Shown here one piece after another: positions 10,258 through 22,389 of a stretch of 64,000 nt of DNA. The stretch spans positions 18,097,549 to 18,161,548 of the forward strand of contig JAVIAB010000160.1 of the NCBI GenBank assembly GCA_032433765.1, given 5' to 3'. The notes under the pieces are model-generated. The model was not told the origin of the DNA. It saw nothing but the letters and a program-made list of their open reading frames with translations, and ran no database searches. Positions within the stretch are counted from its first letter, which is position 1, and every line of letters begins with the position of its first letter. The DNA is from Megaustenia siamemsis. Its lineage: Eukaryota > Mollusca > Gastropoda > Stylommatophora > Ariophantidae. The position numbers and the translations under genes are program-made.

Positions 10258-12168
10258 AAACTACTACTATGACTTTTACTGCTGCTACAACTACTGCTAC
10301 TACTACAACTACTGCTGCTACTATTATTACCTCAACAATAACTATATCTACTACTACCACAACCACAACAACTATAGAAACACCACAAAAATTACTACTA
10401 CTACTATTGCTGCTGCTTCTATTACTACAACGACTACAGCTACTACTACTACTATTGCTGGTGCTTCTATTACCACAACGACTACAGCTACTACTACTAC
10501 CACAACCACAACAACTATAGAAACACCACAAAAACTACTGCTATTACTACTACTGTTACCATAACAACAACTACTACTACCACAGCAGCAACTATTACTA
10601 CCACCACAAAAACAACTATAGACACACCACAAAAACTACTACTTCTACTACCACAACAACAGTTACTACTACTATTACTATAACAACTACTATTACTACC
10701 ACAGTAGCAACTACTACTACCACAGTAGCAACTACTACTACCACAACAACAGCTACTACTACTACAACAACTACTAGAACCACCACAATAATAATAATAA
10801 TAATAACAACAACAACTACTACTACTACTACTACTACCAAAACAACAACTACTACGATCACAGTAACACAAACAACTACTACTACTACCACCGCAATAAC
10901 AACTATAGAAACACCATCAAAACTACTACTACTACCACAACAACAGTTACTACTATTATTACTATAACAATTACTACTACCACAATAGCAACTACTACAA
11001 CTTCCACAAACACAACAGCAACAACTACTACTACCACCACAATAATTACTACTACAACCACCACAATAACAACAACAATTACTACTACCACAGCAACAAC
11101 TACTACCACCACCACAATAACAACAACAATAACTATATCTACCAAACCAACAACTACTACTACCACAGTAACACAAACAACTACTATTATCACAACAACA
11201 ACTACTACTGCTACCACAGTTACAACTATTACTACCATAGCTACTACTACTACAACAACAACTACTTCTACCACAACAACAACTACTAATGCTACCACAA
11301 CAGTAACTTCAACTTCTACTACTACCACAATAACAACAACCACTACTACCACAATAAAAACTACAACTACTACCATAGCAACAACAACTACTACTACCAC
11401 CACAATATCAACTACCACTACTATCACCGCCACAACAACAACAACAATAACTACTGTTGCTACCACAACAACAACAGCAACTACTACTACTACTTCTGCT
11501 ACCACAACAACAACAGCAACTACTACTACTACTTCTGCTACCACAACAACAACAGCAACTACTACTACTACTTCTGCTACCACAACAACAACAGCAACTA
11601 CTACTACTACTTCTGCTACCACAACAACAACAGCAACTACTACTACTACTTCTGCTACCACAACAACAACAGCAACTACTACTACTACTTCTGCTACCAC
11701 AACAACAACAGCAACTACTACTACTACTTCTGCTACCACAACAACAACAGCAATAACTACTATTGCTACCACAACAACAACAACAGCAACTACTACTACT
11801 ACTTCTGCTACCACAACAACAACAGCAACTACTACTACTACTTCTGCTACCACAACAACAACAGCAACTACTACTACTACTACTTCTGCTACCACAACAA
11901 CAACAGCAATAACTACTATTGCTACCACAACAACAACAACAGCAACTACTACTACTACTTCTGCTACCACAACAACAACAGCAACTACTACTACTACTTC
12001 TGCTACCACAACAACAACAGCAACTACTACTACTACTTCTGCTACCACAACAACAACAACAGCAACTACTACTACTTCTGCTACCACAACAACAACAGCA
12101 ACTACTACTACTTCTGCTACCGCCACAACCACTACTGCTACTACCACAATAACTACTGCGCCGAACTT
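10258..12168. repeat. Large (CTA/CAA/CTG) trinucleotide tract with a 39-bp higher-order unit
   Basis: About 1.9 kb built almost wholly of act, aca and acn triplets. The left part (10258-11455) is irregular, with words such as ctatagaaacaccac repeated at longer spacing. The right part (11456-12150) is a regular 39-bp array: accacaacaacaacagca then actactactactacttctgct, with occasional 36- and 42-bp variants. All frames are open for long distances as an effect of composition (poly-Gln, poly-Leu, Val/Ala). No gene is inferred. Confidence 0.97.
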
Positions 12169-12245
12169 GTAGAAACATGAATATCGGTAAGAGATGTTGT
12201 GTTAACGGTGAACGCCATTTGGGTTGCGTTGATTTATTGAGTTAC

Positions 12246-12660
12246 TGGTGAGTCATCATCACTGCACTCTGAGCATGTCCATAGGTGCTCAGATCCCCTC
12301 TTCAGCATGTCCCTCAGCGATCAGCGACTGACGACTCTAGTTCTGTGTTGGTTGGTAAGTCCTCTTATACGTCCACTAAGTTCCTCGTTTCTGGCTGTGT
12401 CCATCTTTACTTCCATCTCTTTCACATGAAGGAGTGACATGGATTCATGGTCGTCAAGGTCATGTGCCATCGGGCGTCTCTGAAGACATTAATGACGCCC
12501 GTCTGATCTATTGGTTGACTGTCTTCGGCGAGAGCACAACTTGATAGACTGTCCGCTCTTTCATTTACTCGGACTCTCGCATGTCCAGGGGCGTAGACAA
12601 AACTGACTCTGGGGTAGGCTGCGTGCTGGTGTAATTTTCTTTACTACTTGTGGATGTCTC
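12246..12660 (-). mobile_element. LINE-G C-terminal remnant with RNase H-like segment
   Basis: Read on the minus strand, about 12500-12600 gives YAPGHARVRVNERADSLSS, matching the conserved end of LINE RNase H domains (PGH..v..NE.AD.la). Further downstream comes ESSVADR and the end of the family, shared with 24590-24745 and 40803-40922 (which encode RTGVVSRWTLRDLLRRG). Stops and frame changes occur throughout. Several RNase H-bearing LINE clades exist, so the clade is not assigned. Confidence 0.7.
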
Positions 12661-12835
12661 TTAACTGTTCATTTTCTTGTCCCATTGCTTTTCATTCTGG
12701 TTTAAGGGCCTGTCTACGTAGAGTTGCAATACATAAACTTGAAATAAAAGCGACGTTAATAGTTGTAGTTAATGTAATGTAATAATATGTCAACAATAGA
12801 CAAACAGATGAAAAGACGACCAGAGGCCTTATCGT

Positions 12836-13130
12836 CATCATGTGCTATACCGTTTTGTGTAGGCGATCATGTCCTTTCACAATTTTCTATCCACAGTGCA
12901 TCGTATCGATTCTGTTGTTGACTCTTTTCTATGCCAAGATTCCAAGTTATCTAGTATCTTCTCTCTTTGTCGTCCGCGATCTCTCTTTCCCTGTATTTTG
13001 CCAGATGTAATCAAGTGTTCCAACTTTCCTCTTCTCATGATGTGCCCGAAAAATATTGATTGTTTCTTTTTGATGTTTTTAAGGGCTCCTTTTTTGTGAT
13101 GGCCTATTTGAGAAGGTCGTCGTTTGGTTT

Positions 13131-13164
<34 letters not shown>

Positions 13165-13545
13165 TTAATCACGGAATTTTCAACATTCTTCTGAGAAATC
13201 CTATTGGCAGCTAATTAACTTTTTTTTTTTTGTCTACTGTCCATGGTCCAGTGTCCATTCACATCTATGGTTCAGAATTGGCTCAATGTACACCGTTTAA
13301 CTATTTTCCTTACTTCTTTTAACACAGAATTGTTGCACAAGATGTTTCTCATTTTCTGAAATGCTATTTTGGCCTGAGCTCTTTTTTTTTTTTTTTATTT
13401 ATGTGGTACATCTTCCATCTTTTGTTATTATCGTGTCCAAGTATTTGGTACTTTGCACTTGTTTCAGATTTGTACTGTTTATTTTTCTGCTGCACGGTGA
13501 TGATGATTGATTCTTCGATGTGGCCATTACTTCTGTTTTCCTAAT
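12836..13545 (-). mobile_element. LINE-C 3' half, minus strand, degraded
   Basis: Minus-strand match to the LINE-C copies at 39724 and 44212: polymerase segments around KYLxTIITSD, QAKxAFQK, FGHIM and the 3' end agcc..cgatcatgtcc with a catcatg tail. Two long T runs (13137-13162 and 13381-13396) interrupt it. The left end is the LINE 3' end. The 5' side (right) runs straight into the 37-bp array, whose unit is LINE-C sequence. Confidence 0.8.
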
Positions 13546-14668
13546 ATTTAGTTAGGGGCCTTAGTACTTCTGTTTTCCTACTATTTAGTTAGGGGCCTTA
13601 GTACTTCTGTTTTCCTACTATTTAGTTAGAGACCTTAATACTTCTGTTTTCCTACTATTTAGTTAGGGACCTTAGTACTTCTGTTTTCCTACTATTTAGT
13701 TAGGGGCCTTAGTACTTCTGTTTTCCTACTATTTAGTTAGGGGCCTTAGTACTTCTGTTTTCCTACTATTTAGTTAGGGGCCTTAGTACTTCTGTTTTCC
13801 TACTATTTAGTTAGGGGCCTTAGTACTTCTGTTTTCTTAATATTTAGTTAGGGACCTTAGTACTTCTGTTTTCCTAATATTTAGTTAGGGGCCTTAGTAC
13901 TTCTGTTTTCCTACTATTTAGTTAGGGACCTTAGTACTTCTGTTTTCCTAATATTTAGTTAGGGACCTTAGTACTTCTGTTTTCCTAATATTGAGTTAGG
14001 GACCTTAGTACTTCTGTTTTCCTAATATTTAGTTAGAGACCTTAGTACTTCTGTTTTCCTAATATTTAGTTAGAGACCTTAGTACTTCTGTTTTCCTAAT
14101 ATTTAGTTAGAGACCTTAGTACTTCTGTTTTCCTACTATTTAGTTAGAGACCTTAGTACTTCTGTTTTCCTACTATTTAGTTAGAGACCTTAGTACTTCT
14201 GTTTTCCTACTATTTAGTTAGAGGCCTTAGTACTTCTGTTTTCCTACTATTTAGTTAGAGGCCTTAGTACTTCTGTTTTCCTACTATTTAGTTAGGGGCC
14301 TTAGTACTTCTGTTTTCCTACTATTTAGTTAGGGGCCTTAGTACTTCTGTTTTCCTACTATTTAGTTAGAGGCCTTAGTACTTCTGTTTTCCTACTATTT
14401 AGTTAGAGACCTTAGTACTTCTGTTTTCCTACTATTTAGTTAGAGACCTTAGTACTTCTGTTTTCCTACTATTTAGTTAGAGACCTTAGTACTTTTGTTT
14501 TCCTACTATTTAGTTAGGGACCTTAGTACTTCTGTTTTCCTAATATTTAGTTAGAGACCTTAGTACTTCTGTTTTCCTACTTTTTAGTTAGAGACCTTAG
14601 TACTTCTGTTTTCCTACTATTTAGTTAGAGACCTTAGTACTTCTGTTTTCCTACTATTTAGTTAGAGT
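13530..14668. repeat. 37-bp minisatellite, about 30 copies, grown from LINE-C
   Basis: Unit: tacttctgttttcctactat plus ttagttaggggccttag. The first unit is continuous with the minus-strand LINE-C at 13510-13545. Its reverse complement, aggaaaacagaagta, is the LINE-C stretch coding for RKTEV just after the polymerase active site; a related stretch is aacaagaagtaatgg at 44265. The array seems to have started by tandem duplication inside the LINE. Copies vary mainly at gggg/gagg/gaga/ggga and cta/cta-ata. Confidence 0.9.
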
Positions 14669-14669
14669 C

Positions 14670-15045
14670 CTTAATGATGGGGTTTCTCAGAAGCATGTTT
14701 AAAATTCCACAAACAGCTAACAAGACCAAAGAAGAAATTCCTATAGAGGTCAACACAAAAAGGGAACTCCTGAAAAAAAACACACAAGAAAGAAGCAATC
14801 AAAATTTATTCGGACACATTATGAAAAGAGAGAAGTTAGAATATTTACTTGGTTACAACTGGCTAAATACAGGGAAAGAGAGAGATCGCGGTCGACAAAA
14901 AGAGAAAATACCAGATATCTTAGTGTTGTGGCAAGGTAAACAGTCTACAACAGAATTGATACAATACGCTGTGAACAGAGAATTGTACAAGGACATAATC
15001 GCCTTCGCCAACCGGCACATGATGATGATGATATTAATTGTCAGC
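14670..15045 (+). mobile_element. LINE-C 3' end, plus strand
   Basis: Starts abruptly next to the 37-bp array at the point encoding MGFLRSMFKIP and ends in catgatgatgatgatatt. The frame runs from 14674 to 15057 without a stop, but several conserved positions are changed relative to the other copies (FGHIMKREKLEYLLGYN), so this is a truncated, altered C-terminus and not a working gene. Together with 12836-13545 it leaves inverted LINE-C fragments on either side of the array. Confidence 0.8.
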
Positions 15046-16028
15046 ATTCTGGTAATATGAATGTTACCATTTGGGATAAATTGGCGGTAGTAATTGCGTT
15101 CAATGGAAATGTTTGGAAACCCCTGATTGCTAATTTACTCGTTATGTTTTTTGTCTGATGATAAGCCACCTTATCATTTAATGATTTATGCCAGAAAAAA
15201 AGGAAATAAAACGACACATGATTCACATGCCTTTTTCCCAGAATGTTTTCGAATCTTTTTTATTGGAAGCCAGGCTGATTATTTAGTCATTATTCATTAA
15301 CTATTATATCAATGCCCTTGACGTTGCCAACCAGGGAAAATATCCCCCCAACACATGGAAATTAAAAATTAATTTTAAAGAAATTGTTTAAAGGGAAATA
15401 ATTTGTTTTCTTTTGTTTTTATAGTAATTTTATTATCTCCCTTTTGTTGATTTATTATTATTATTTTTTTTTATAGAAGAAGTAACCAGTAGAGATGAAT
15501 AGGAGAGATCGATGTCCAGATAACGTAAGAGAGAAGGAAACTGATACTCTCTGTGTGTGTGTGCGTGTGCGCGCGTGCGCGTGTGTGTGTGTGTGTGTGA
15601 GAGAGAGAAAAGCAGCTTGCACGTAAAGCATCCATTGAGATGGCCCATGATAACAGGGTAATTACGTTTCCGTTCCCTTTAACGAGCAGTTCACGCAGTT
15701 TGTTCTGTTGGCCTGTTCCACTTCGTACTTTGTTTACGCTGTTGAAACGGAAATAACATTGTCAATAAAAGTATTAAAGCAGGTGCTTCCTGGATGAGGT
15801 CATTCCAATTGTTTGACTCCTTCCTCAACGCAGACCTTTTTTTAACACACGTGTTAATTTCTTATAAATATATGTTTACGAAAACGTCATGTTGAATCAT
15901 AGCTTTATTTTAATCTAAGTAATTGTTTATTAATGTTTGTGTATTTATTAATGTTTATGTATTTAACTCTCATCTCACTGTAAGCCCTAGTGCATCAACA
16001 CATACTTTACACACATATAAATGCATAA
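15046..16028. other. Mostly unrecognised; (TG/CG)n tract
   Basis: AT-rich with an alternating tg/cg run at 15551-15604. No supported gene. Confidence 0.5.
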
Positions 16029-16376
16029 ATCATCATTGAGTGCCATCTCCGCATCGAAGTTTGGCTACCATGGAGCGCCATTCCACTCTGTCGCTTGCTT
16101 TGATGGTACATATTGTCATAGGTTGACTTGTCCATCATTTTGATATTACTCGTCCATGTTAGTCTTGGTCTGCCTCTGCCACTTTTACCTTGTATTTTTC
16201 CTTCCAATATTACTTTTATTAGGCTTTTGTGTCTTTTAACATGCCCCAAAAATTTCATTTGTCTTGTTCTAATTGTGTTTAGTATTTCTCTTTTCACTTT
16301 TAGTTGTTTTAAAACTTCATCATTTGTTTTCTTTTCTTTCCGTCCAATTTGACCTATTAAATACATATGTCGTTTT
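16029..16376 (-). mobile_element. LINE-E 3' end, minus strand
   Basis: The minus-strand frame encodes the LINE-E C-terminus: RKEKKTNDEVLKQLKVKRE, a FLGHVKRHKSL block, then KSGRGRPRLTWTSN and the end WRHSMM. The same C-terminus appears at 34620-34950 and 43430-43755. It ends in a catcattgag tail at its left. 5'-truncated and non-functional. Confidence 0.8.
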
Positions 16377-16412
16377 ACAAATTTGTCTTAACAATTGGTA
16401 TTTTCTTTTAAA

Positions 16413-16505
16413 CAATTCTTCTTCTTTCCTTTATCATTTGTTTTTCAGTTTTGAGGGGAGATATAGTTTTCCCTTCTGTTCGCCTCTACTGCTGTAATGT
16501 TTCCT
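16413..16505 (-). mobile_element. LINE-F 3' end fragment, minus strand
   Basis: ttcttctttccttt.tcatttg, ttttcagttttgagg and cctctactgctgtaatg match the reverse complement of the LINE-F 3' end at 42300-42400 and the copy at 60375. Confidence 0.6.
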
Positions 16506-16536
16506 TTTAAACAATGAAATAATTAAATCTTGTACA

Positions 16537-16683
16537 TTCTCAGTGAACATTACCGTCCATTTGTACTCCAATACGTAGTTCCTGTACTTCCCATACATTC
16601 ACATCTCAGTGAACAAGTCCCATAAATCTGTACTCCGATACGTAGTTCCTGTACTTCCCATACATTCACATCTCAGTGTACAA
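16537..16683. repeat. Tandem duplication of about 66 bp
   Basis: Two full units and the start of a third sharing gatacgtagttcctgtactt, cccatacattcacatctcag and tg.acaa. Origin unknown. Confidence 0.9.
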
Positions 16684-17151
16684 TTGCTTCATTAATTAAA
16701 TTCAAACTCATAAGTAATGCTCCCATGTTCACCATTTCTTGGTTATATCATCTGTATAAAAAAATATTGGACCTTCTACTTTTTTTTTCTTTTTTTATGT
16801 GCCGTCCAGCGTTCGGGAATTATTCTTAAGGTTCTTTTTCATGGTCAATCTTCTGTTATCTATAAGGTTATTTCCTCTTGTGCATATAGTGTATTTCATT
16901 GTGGTGGTTGTTATTGTTGTTAACTTTCTTGAGTCTAAGCCTGAGACTGGTAACTCAGTGATGGAATGAAGGTGGACCTTAGTATGTGAAGTTAGGAAAA
17001 TAAGCGACCGTTATCACGTTCTACGTATTTTTTGTTTGTTTGGGAAAATATTGGTCTTTTCCGGATACATTTTCAGATAAATATTGTTTGTTTTTTAGAT
17101 AAAATATCCTCTCTTTTAGATAAAATATCCTGTTTTTTTTTTTTGGATAAA
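16684..17151. other. No recognised feature
   Basis: T-rich sequence with no supported gene. Confidence 0.4.
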
Positions 17152-17190
17152 AATCCAGCTTCGCTGCGGAGATGGCACTCGATGATGAGG
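17152..17190 (+). mobile_element. LINE-E 3' tip
   Basis: Only the last bases of LINE-E: gcttcgctgcggagatggca, then ctcgatgatgaggatga. Confidence 0.5.
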
Positions 17191-17486
17191 ATGAATGTCC
17201 TCTCTAAGATCCACAACAGATGTTATAGCCAGAAGGATTCAAGTCTGTAATGGTTCACTTGTTCCATGCATTTTCGAACTGAAAGTTTTGGCAACACTCA
17301 AATTACAAGTTGTAACATTTTGGTCTCTGGAAGTTTTTGTCTGGTCGTTGCTTACCCAAAGTAATGATCTGATTGCGTTTTCACGCTGCGTCAAACTATT
17401 TAGTTTTCACTTCATCGAGTAGTTGTCAGATAAATCACAGATCAGTTTTTCTTTTCTACCATGTAGTGGATTCATGCACTGACAGA
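17191..17486. other. No recognised feature
   Basis: No repeat family or gene recognised. Confidence 0.35.
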
Positions 17487-17548
17487 TTTACTCTTTTTCT
17501 TCTTTCCTTCCTCATTTGCCTTTCAGCATCGAGGGGACAGGGGTACTT
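17487..17548 (-). mobile_element. LINE-F 3' tip, minus strand
   Basis: ttcttctttccttcctcatt and gcctttcagcatcgagggga match the end of LINE-F seen at 60375 and 42360. Confidence 0.5.
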
Positions 17549-17761
17549 TACTACTTTTACACTTATCCTCATATAATATGAAATCACAACCCGAGGTTAA
17601 TCCTGACTTAACATTTTTGATCAAATGTGGGTTGTCAGCTTAAAAATACAGCCATTTGTTTGGTTGTGCTGGTGACGGCAGTTTTGTTTACTAGCTTGTT
17701 CCTGGAAGCACAAACACCAAAGTTGGCGAACATAGCTCTGTTTTTCTTGTAATCTGACCAT

Positions 17762-18055
17762 TTACTTCAGTTTTATGTATTACTTCAGTTGTATGTATTA
17801 CTTCAGTTTTATGTATTACTTCAGTTTTATGTGTTACTTCAGTTTTATGTGTTACTTCAGTTTTATGTATTACTTCAGTTTTATATATTACTTCAGTTTA
17901 TGTATTACTTCAGTTTTGTGTGTTACTTCAGTTTTATGTATTACTTCAGTTTTATGTGTTACTTCAGTTTTATGTATTACTTCAGTTTTATGTGTTACTT
18001 CAGTTTTATGTGTTACTTCGGTTTTATGTGTTACTTCAGTTTTATGTATTACTTC
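17762..18055. repeat. 18-bp array, about 16 copies
   Basis: Unit ttacttcagttttatgta with a/g changes (tat/tgt). It stops at the target site of the SINE-I copy at 18064. Confidence 0.95.
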
Positions 18056-18063
18056 CAAAGTAA

Positions 18064-18304
18064 AGTAAGTAAAGAGCTCCGTCACGCCAAGTGGCGTATA
18101 GGGAATATTGTGTTAGTGATTATACATTTTACAGACCTTCGGCACATGATATTTGGGGTAATGTGGTCGGTATTACGCCCGTGTCGCTTTACTTTCCCAG
18201 AAAAAAATTCGGTACCCATTTAAGGCTGGGTGAACCCGGAGCCGTCGGTTGTGATCGAACCCTACTTCTTGTCCTTTGTAGCCCAGTTCACTAACCACTG
18301 AGCT
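18064..18304 (-). mobile_element. SINE-I copy b, minus strand, 13-bp target duplication
   Basis: Full-length SINE-I: head at the right (gagctcagtggttagtg reversed), body, and tail hairpin cacgccaagtggcgta at the left. The 13 bases acttccaaagtaa flank it at 18051-18063 and 18305-18317, so both ends are well set. Confidence 0.9.
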
Positions 18305-18616
18305 ACTTCCAAAGTAATAGATTCGTTAACTTGCCATTTAGTTGACCTCCCTGAACAATGAAAAGCAAAAATGTGCTTCCATCTGCTGGACAGCCACTTA
18401 TCACGAACACTAAAATGTTTGTTGCAGTGCCTCTATGTCCTGGTATTGACATGTCCCCAAATGTATCCTGTTTTTGCAGCATATTCAATAGCCAGTGTAT
18501 TTGACATTTCATCTAATGCCAAGCAACACATCCGCCATCCCATAGGCATATCGTCAACCTTTAATTTCATGCAATCAAACATGGGACTGAGTATATCCCT
18601 AGAAAATTCGATTTGC

Positions 18617-19004
18617 TGTTCTCGTTATTCTACAGTTAGTATAGAAAAGCAGGGGACAATGCTGTTCTCGTTATTCTAGAGTCAGTATAGAAAAGCAGGG
18701 ACAATGCTGTTCTCGTTATTCTAGAGTCAGTATAGAAAGCAAGGGACAATGCTGTTCTCGTTATTCTAGAGTCCGTATAGAAAGCAAGGGACAATGCTGT
18801 TCTCGTTATTCTAGAGTCAGTATAGAAAGCAAGGGACAATTCTGTTCTCGTTATTCTAGAGTCCGTATAGAAAGCAAGGGACAATGTTGTTCTCGTTATT
18901 CTAGAGTCAGTATAGAAAGCAAGGGACAATGTTGTTCTCGTTATTCTAGAGTCAGTATAGAAAGCAAGGGACAATGTTGTTCTCGTTATTCTTAAGTCCG
19001 TATC
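18617..19004. repeat. 45-bp minisatellite, about 8-9 copies
   Basis: Unit: gctgttctcgttattctaga, gtcagtatagaaagcaaggg, acaat. Open frame on the minus strand is due to the unit being a multiple of three. Confidence 0.95.
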
Positions 19005-19036
19005 GAAAGAATACAAAACTGATAATATGAATATAT

Positions 19037-21215
19037 AATTAGATAATATGTTCTTTAATTACTCTATTTAACATGACAACCATAAACTAATTAATGTTCT
19101 TTAATTACTCTATTTAACATGACAACCATCAACTAATTAATGTTCTTTAATTACTCTATTTAACATGACAACCATCAACTAATTATGTTCTTTAAATTCT
19201 CTGTCTAACATAACAACCACCAACTAATTATATAAGAAATGTTCTTTTAATTCTCTGTCTAACATGACAACCACCAACTAATTATATAAGAAATGTTCTT
19301 TAAATTCTCTGTCTAAACATGATAACCACAAAATAATCATAAGAAATGTTCTTTAAATTCTCTGTCTAAACATGACAACCACAAACTAATCATCAGAAAT
19401 GTTCTTTGATTTCTCTGTCTGGCGTGACAACCACAAACTAGTCATCAGAAATGTTCTTTGATTTCTCTGTCTGGCGTGACAACCACAAACTAGTCACCAG
19501 AAATGACCTTTAAATTCTCTGTCTAACATGACAACCACACACTAGTCATCAGAAATGACCTCTAAATTCTCTGTCTAACATGACAACCACAAACTAGTCA
19601 CCAGAAATGACCTTAAAATTATCTATCTAACATGGCAACCACAAACTAGTCACCAGAAATGACCTTTAAGTTTTCTGTCTAACATGGCAACCACAAACTA
19701 GTCACCAGAAATGACCTTTAAATTTTCTGTCTAACATGACAACCACAAACTAGTCACCAGAAATGACCTTTAAATTTTCTGTCTAACATGACAACCACAA
19801 ACTAGTCATCAGAAATGACCTTTAAATTCTCTGTCTAACATGGCAACCACAAACTAGTCATCAGAAATGACCTTTAAATTCTCTGACATGACAACCACAA
19901 ACTAGTCACCAGAAATAACCTTTAAGTTCTCTAACATGACAACCACAAACTAGTCACCAGAAATAACCTTTAAGTTCTCTAACATGACAACCACAAACTA
20001 GTCACCAGAAATAACCTTTAATTTCTCTAACATGACAACCACAAACTAGTCACCAGAAATGACCTTTAAATTCTCTAACATGGCAACCACAAACTAGTCA
20101 TCACAAATGACCTTTAAATTCTCTAACATGACAACCACAAACTAGTCATCAGAAATGACCTTTAAATTCTCTAACATGGCAACCACAAAATAGTCATCAG
20201 GAATGACCTTTAAGTTCTCTAACATGACAACCACAAACTAGTCATCAGAAATGACCTTTAAATTCTCTAACATGGCAACCACAAACTAGTCATCAGAAAT
20301 GACCTTTAAATTCTCTAACATGACAACCACAAACTAGTCACCAGAAATAACCTTTAAGTTCTCTAACATGACAACCACAAACTAGTCACCAGAAATAACC
20401 TTTAATTTCTCTAACATGACAACCACAAACTAGTCATCAGAAATGACCTTTAAATTCTCTAACATGGCAACCACAAACTAGTCATCAGAAATGACCTTTA
20501 AATTCTCTAACATGACAACCACAAACTAGTCATCAGAAATGACCTTTAAATTCTCTAACATGGCAACCACAAAATAGTCATCAGGAATGACCTTTAAGTT
20601 CTCTAACATGACAACCACAAACTAGTCACCAGAAATAACCTTTAAATTCTCTAACATGGCAACCACAAACTAGTCATCAGAAATGACCTTTAAATTCTCT
20701 AACATGGCAACCACAAAATAGTCATCAGGAATGACCTTTAAGTTCTCTAACATGACAACCACAAACTAGTCATCAGAAATGACCTTTAAATTCTCTAACA
20801 TGGCAACCACAAAATAGTCATCAGAAATGACCTTTAAATTCTCTAACATGGCAACCACAAAATAGTCATCAGAAATGACCTTCAAATTCTCTAACATGGC
20901 AACCACAAACTAGTCATCAGAAATGACCTTTAAATTCTCTAACATGGCAACCACAAAATAGTCATCAGGAATGACCTTTAAGTTCTCTAACATGACAACC
21001 ACAAACTAGTCATCAGAAATGACCTTTAAATTCTCTAACATGGCAACCACAAAATAGTCATCAGAAATGACCTTTAAATTCTCTAACATGGCAACCACAA
21101 AATAGTCATCAGAAATGACCTTTAAATTCTCTAACATGGCAACCACAAAATAGTCATCAGAAAGGACCTTTAAGTTCTCTAACATGGCAACCACAAACTA
21201 GTCATCAGGTATGTT
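19037..21215. repeat. 48-bp minisatellite of 2.2 kb, about 45 copies
   Basis: Core unit gacctttaaattctctaaca, tggcaaccacaaactagtca, tcagaaat. The left part (19037-19500) holds longer, divergent versions (ttctttaattactctattt, ttctctgtctaacatgacaa). From about 19900 rightwards units lose the gtct insert, become very uniform and alternate between tgacaacc and tggcaacc, and between actagtca and aatagtca, in repeating order. This is the largest array after the trinucleotide tract and the 55-bp and 48-bp LINE-I arrays. Confidence 0.96.
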
Positions 21216-21225
21216 CTTTACTTTC

Positions 21226-21270
21226 TCTGTCCTATACGCCAAGTGACGTGACGTGGCTCTTTCCTTTTTT
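21226..21270 (+). mobile_element. SINE-I 3' tip
   Basis: cctatacgccaagtgacgtg followed by acgtggctctttcc resembles the SINE-I 3' end cctatacgccacttggcgtg. Only the tail is present, next to the 48-bp array. Confidence 0.45.
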
Positions 21271-21329
21271 TAAATTTGAAAATTGAGCAATGATTTCTTC
21301 ATATCGTCATGGACAGTTTGCAGTTAAAA

Positions 21330-21443
21330 GAAATGTGTGTGTGTGTGAGTGTGTGTACGTGTGTGTGTACGTGTGTGTGTGTGTTTGTTTGTGTGTGTGT
21401 GTGTGTTTGTTTGTTTGTTTGTTTGTTTGTTTGTTTGTTTGTT
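21330..21443. repeat. (TG)n and (TTTG)n microsatellite
   Basis: gtgtgtgt with interruptions, then about ten copies of tttg. Confidence 0.95.
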
Positions 21444-22154
21444 TCAAGCAGCTTATATTACGCCTGGTAACATAAAGGACTAGATCAAAATATACAGGAT
21501 GGTGTAGGGGAGGCAGCCAGTTTCCTTCCTCCTTCCTTGCTGTTATATCTTTGCCAGGTCAACGAACCAGGTACCTGTTATCACATTCTATATATGGATC
21601 GACTTGAGAATGTCAGGGTGGGATTTTATCACAACCACTATCACTGTAGTACCACTACCGCCAGTGTAGAACGCTGACCATTGCCACCATTCAAAATGTA
21701 GTTGATTGTTAAGTCAACGTTTTATATTCATTTAAGAGACATATCACACGTCTGACTAGAAAATGTATCTCCCTCCCTAAGCCCCACACTTTAAAGTGCC
21801 CCCGTCATTACACCCCATCAAACAAACAAAAAAAACTAAGTAAATAAATAAATGAAGATGTAATTAAATTTTAAAAGTGAAACGCAGTAAAGAATGGAAT
21901 AATGCACCATAACACACCCACTAACAAAGCCTTAGAGAAGTGGAATAATATTTCAGTGTGTTAGGCAACATCTTTCGTGTATTTGAGCTGATGCCATCTT
22001 TAGTGCTTTCGCTAGTGTACGGCGGGCATGCTTCATAATTGTGTAGGTGCTGAGGATTGCATCTGAACACGATGGAGTTTCCGTTCAGTAATAATGATGA
22101 TGATTTGCCGACTAGACTGGACTAGGCTACATTTTTTAGAATTATGGGGGGGGG
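21444..22154. other. No recognised feature; G run
   Basis: Low-repeat sequence with a run of 15 G near 22146. No supported gene. Confidence 0.4.
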
Positions 22155-22312
22155 GGGGGGTGTTGGGAGCACTTTTCCTACTTTACTTTTTCCTCTTTTT
22201 AGTGACTCCGGTACCCATTCCTTTTTCAGTTTGATCGACTGGTTACCCTCACGCTGTGTTCGAACCTAAGATCACCGTATTGCCAAGTTAGCGCGTTGCC
22301 TCTAATGCTGTC
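22155..22312 (-). mobile_element. tRNA-headed SINE, SINE-I relative, minus strand
   Basis: Minus strand: tRNA-like head with caacgcgctaacttggcaa and B-box-like taggttcgaacacag, then atgggtaccggagtcac and aaagtaaagtagg, which recall the SINE-I body (atgggtaccggat... gggaaagtaaagc). Confidence 0.5.
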
Positions 22313-22389
22313 ATGTAAAAAAAAAAAAAAAAACAATAAAAATTAAAGTATAATTTTCGCTCACATTTTAAACTGTCTACTCTTATCAT

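Noticed and set aside
10258..12168. Poly-Gln/Leu, Cys/Ser and Val/Ala open frames up to 414 codons
   Set aside because: Trinucleotide composition keeps every frame open. No sign of a gene.
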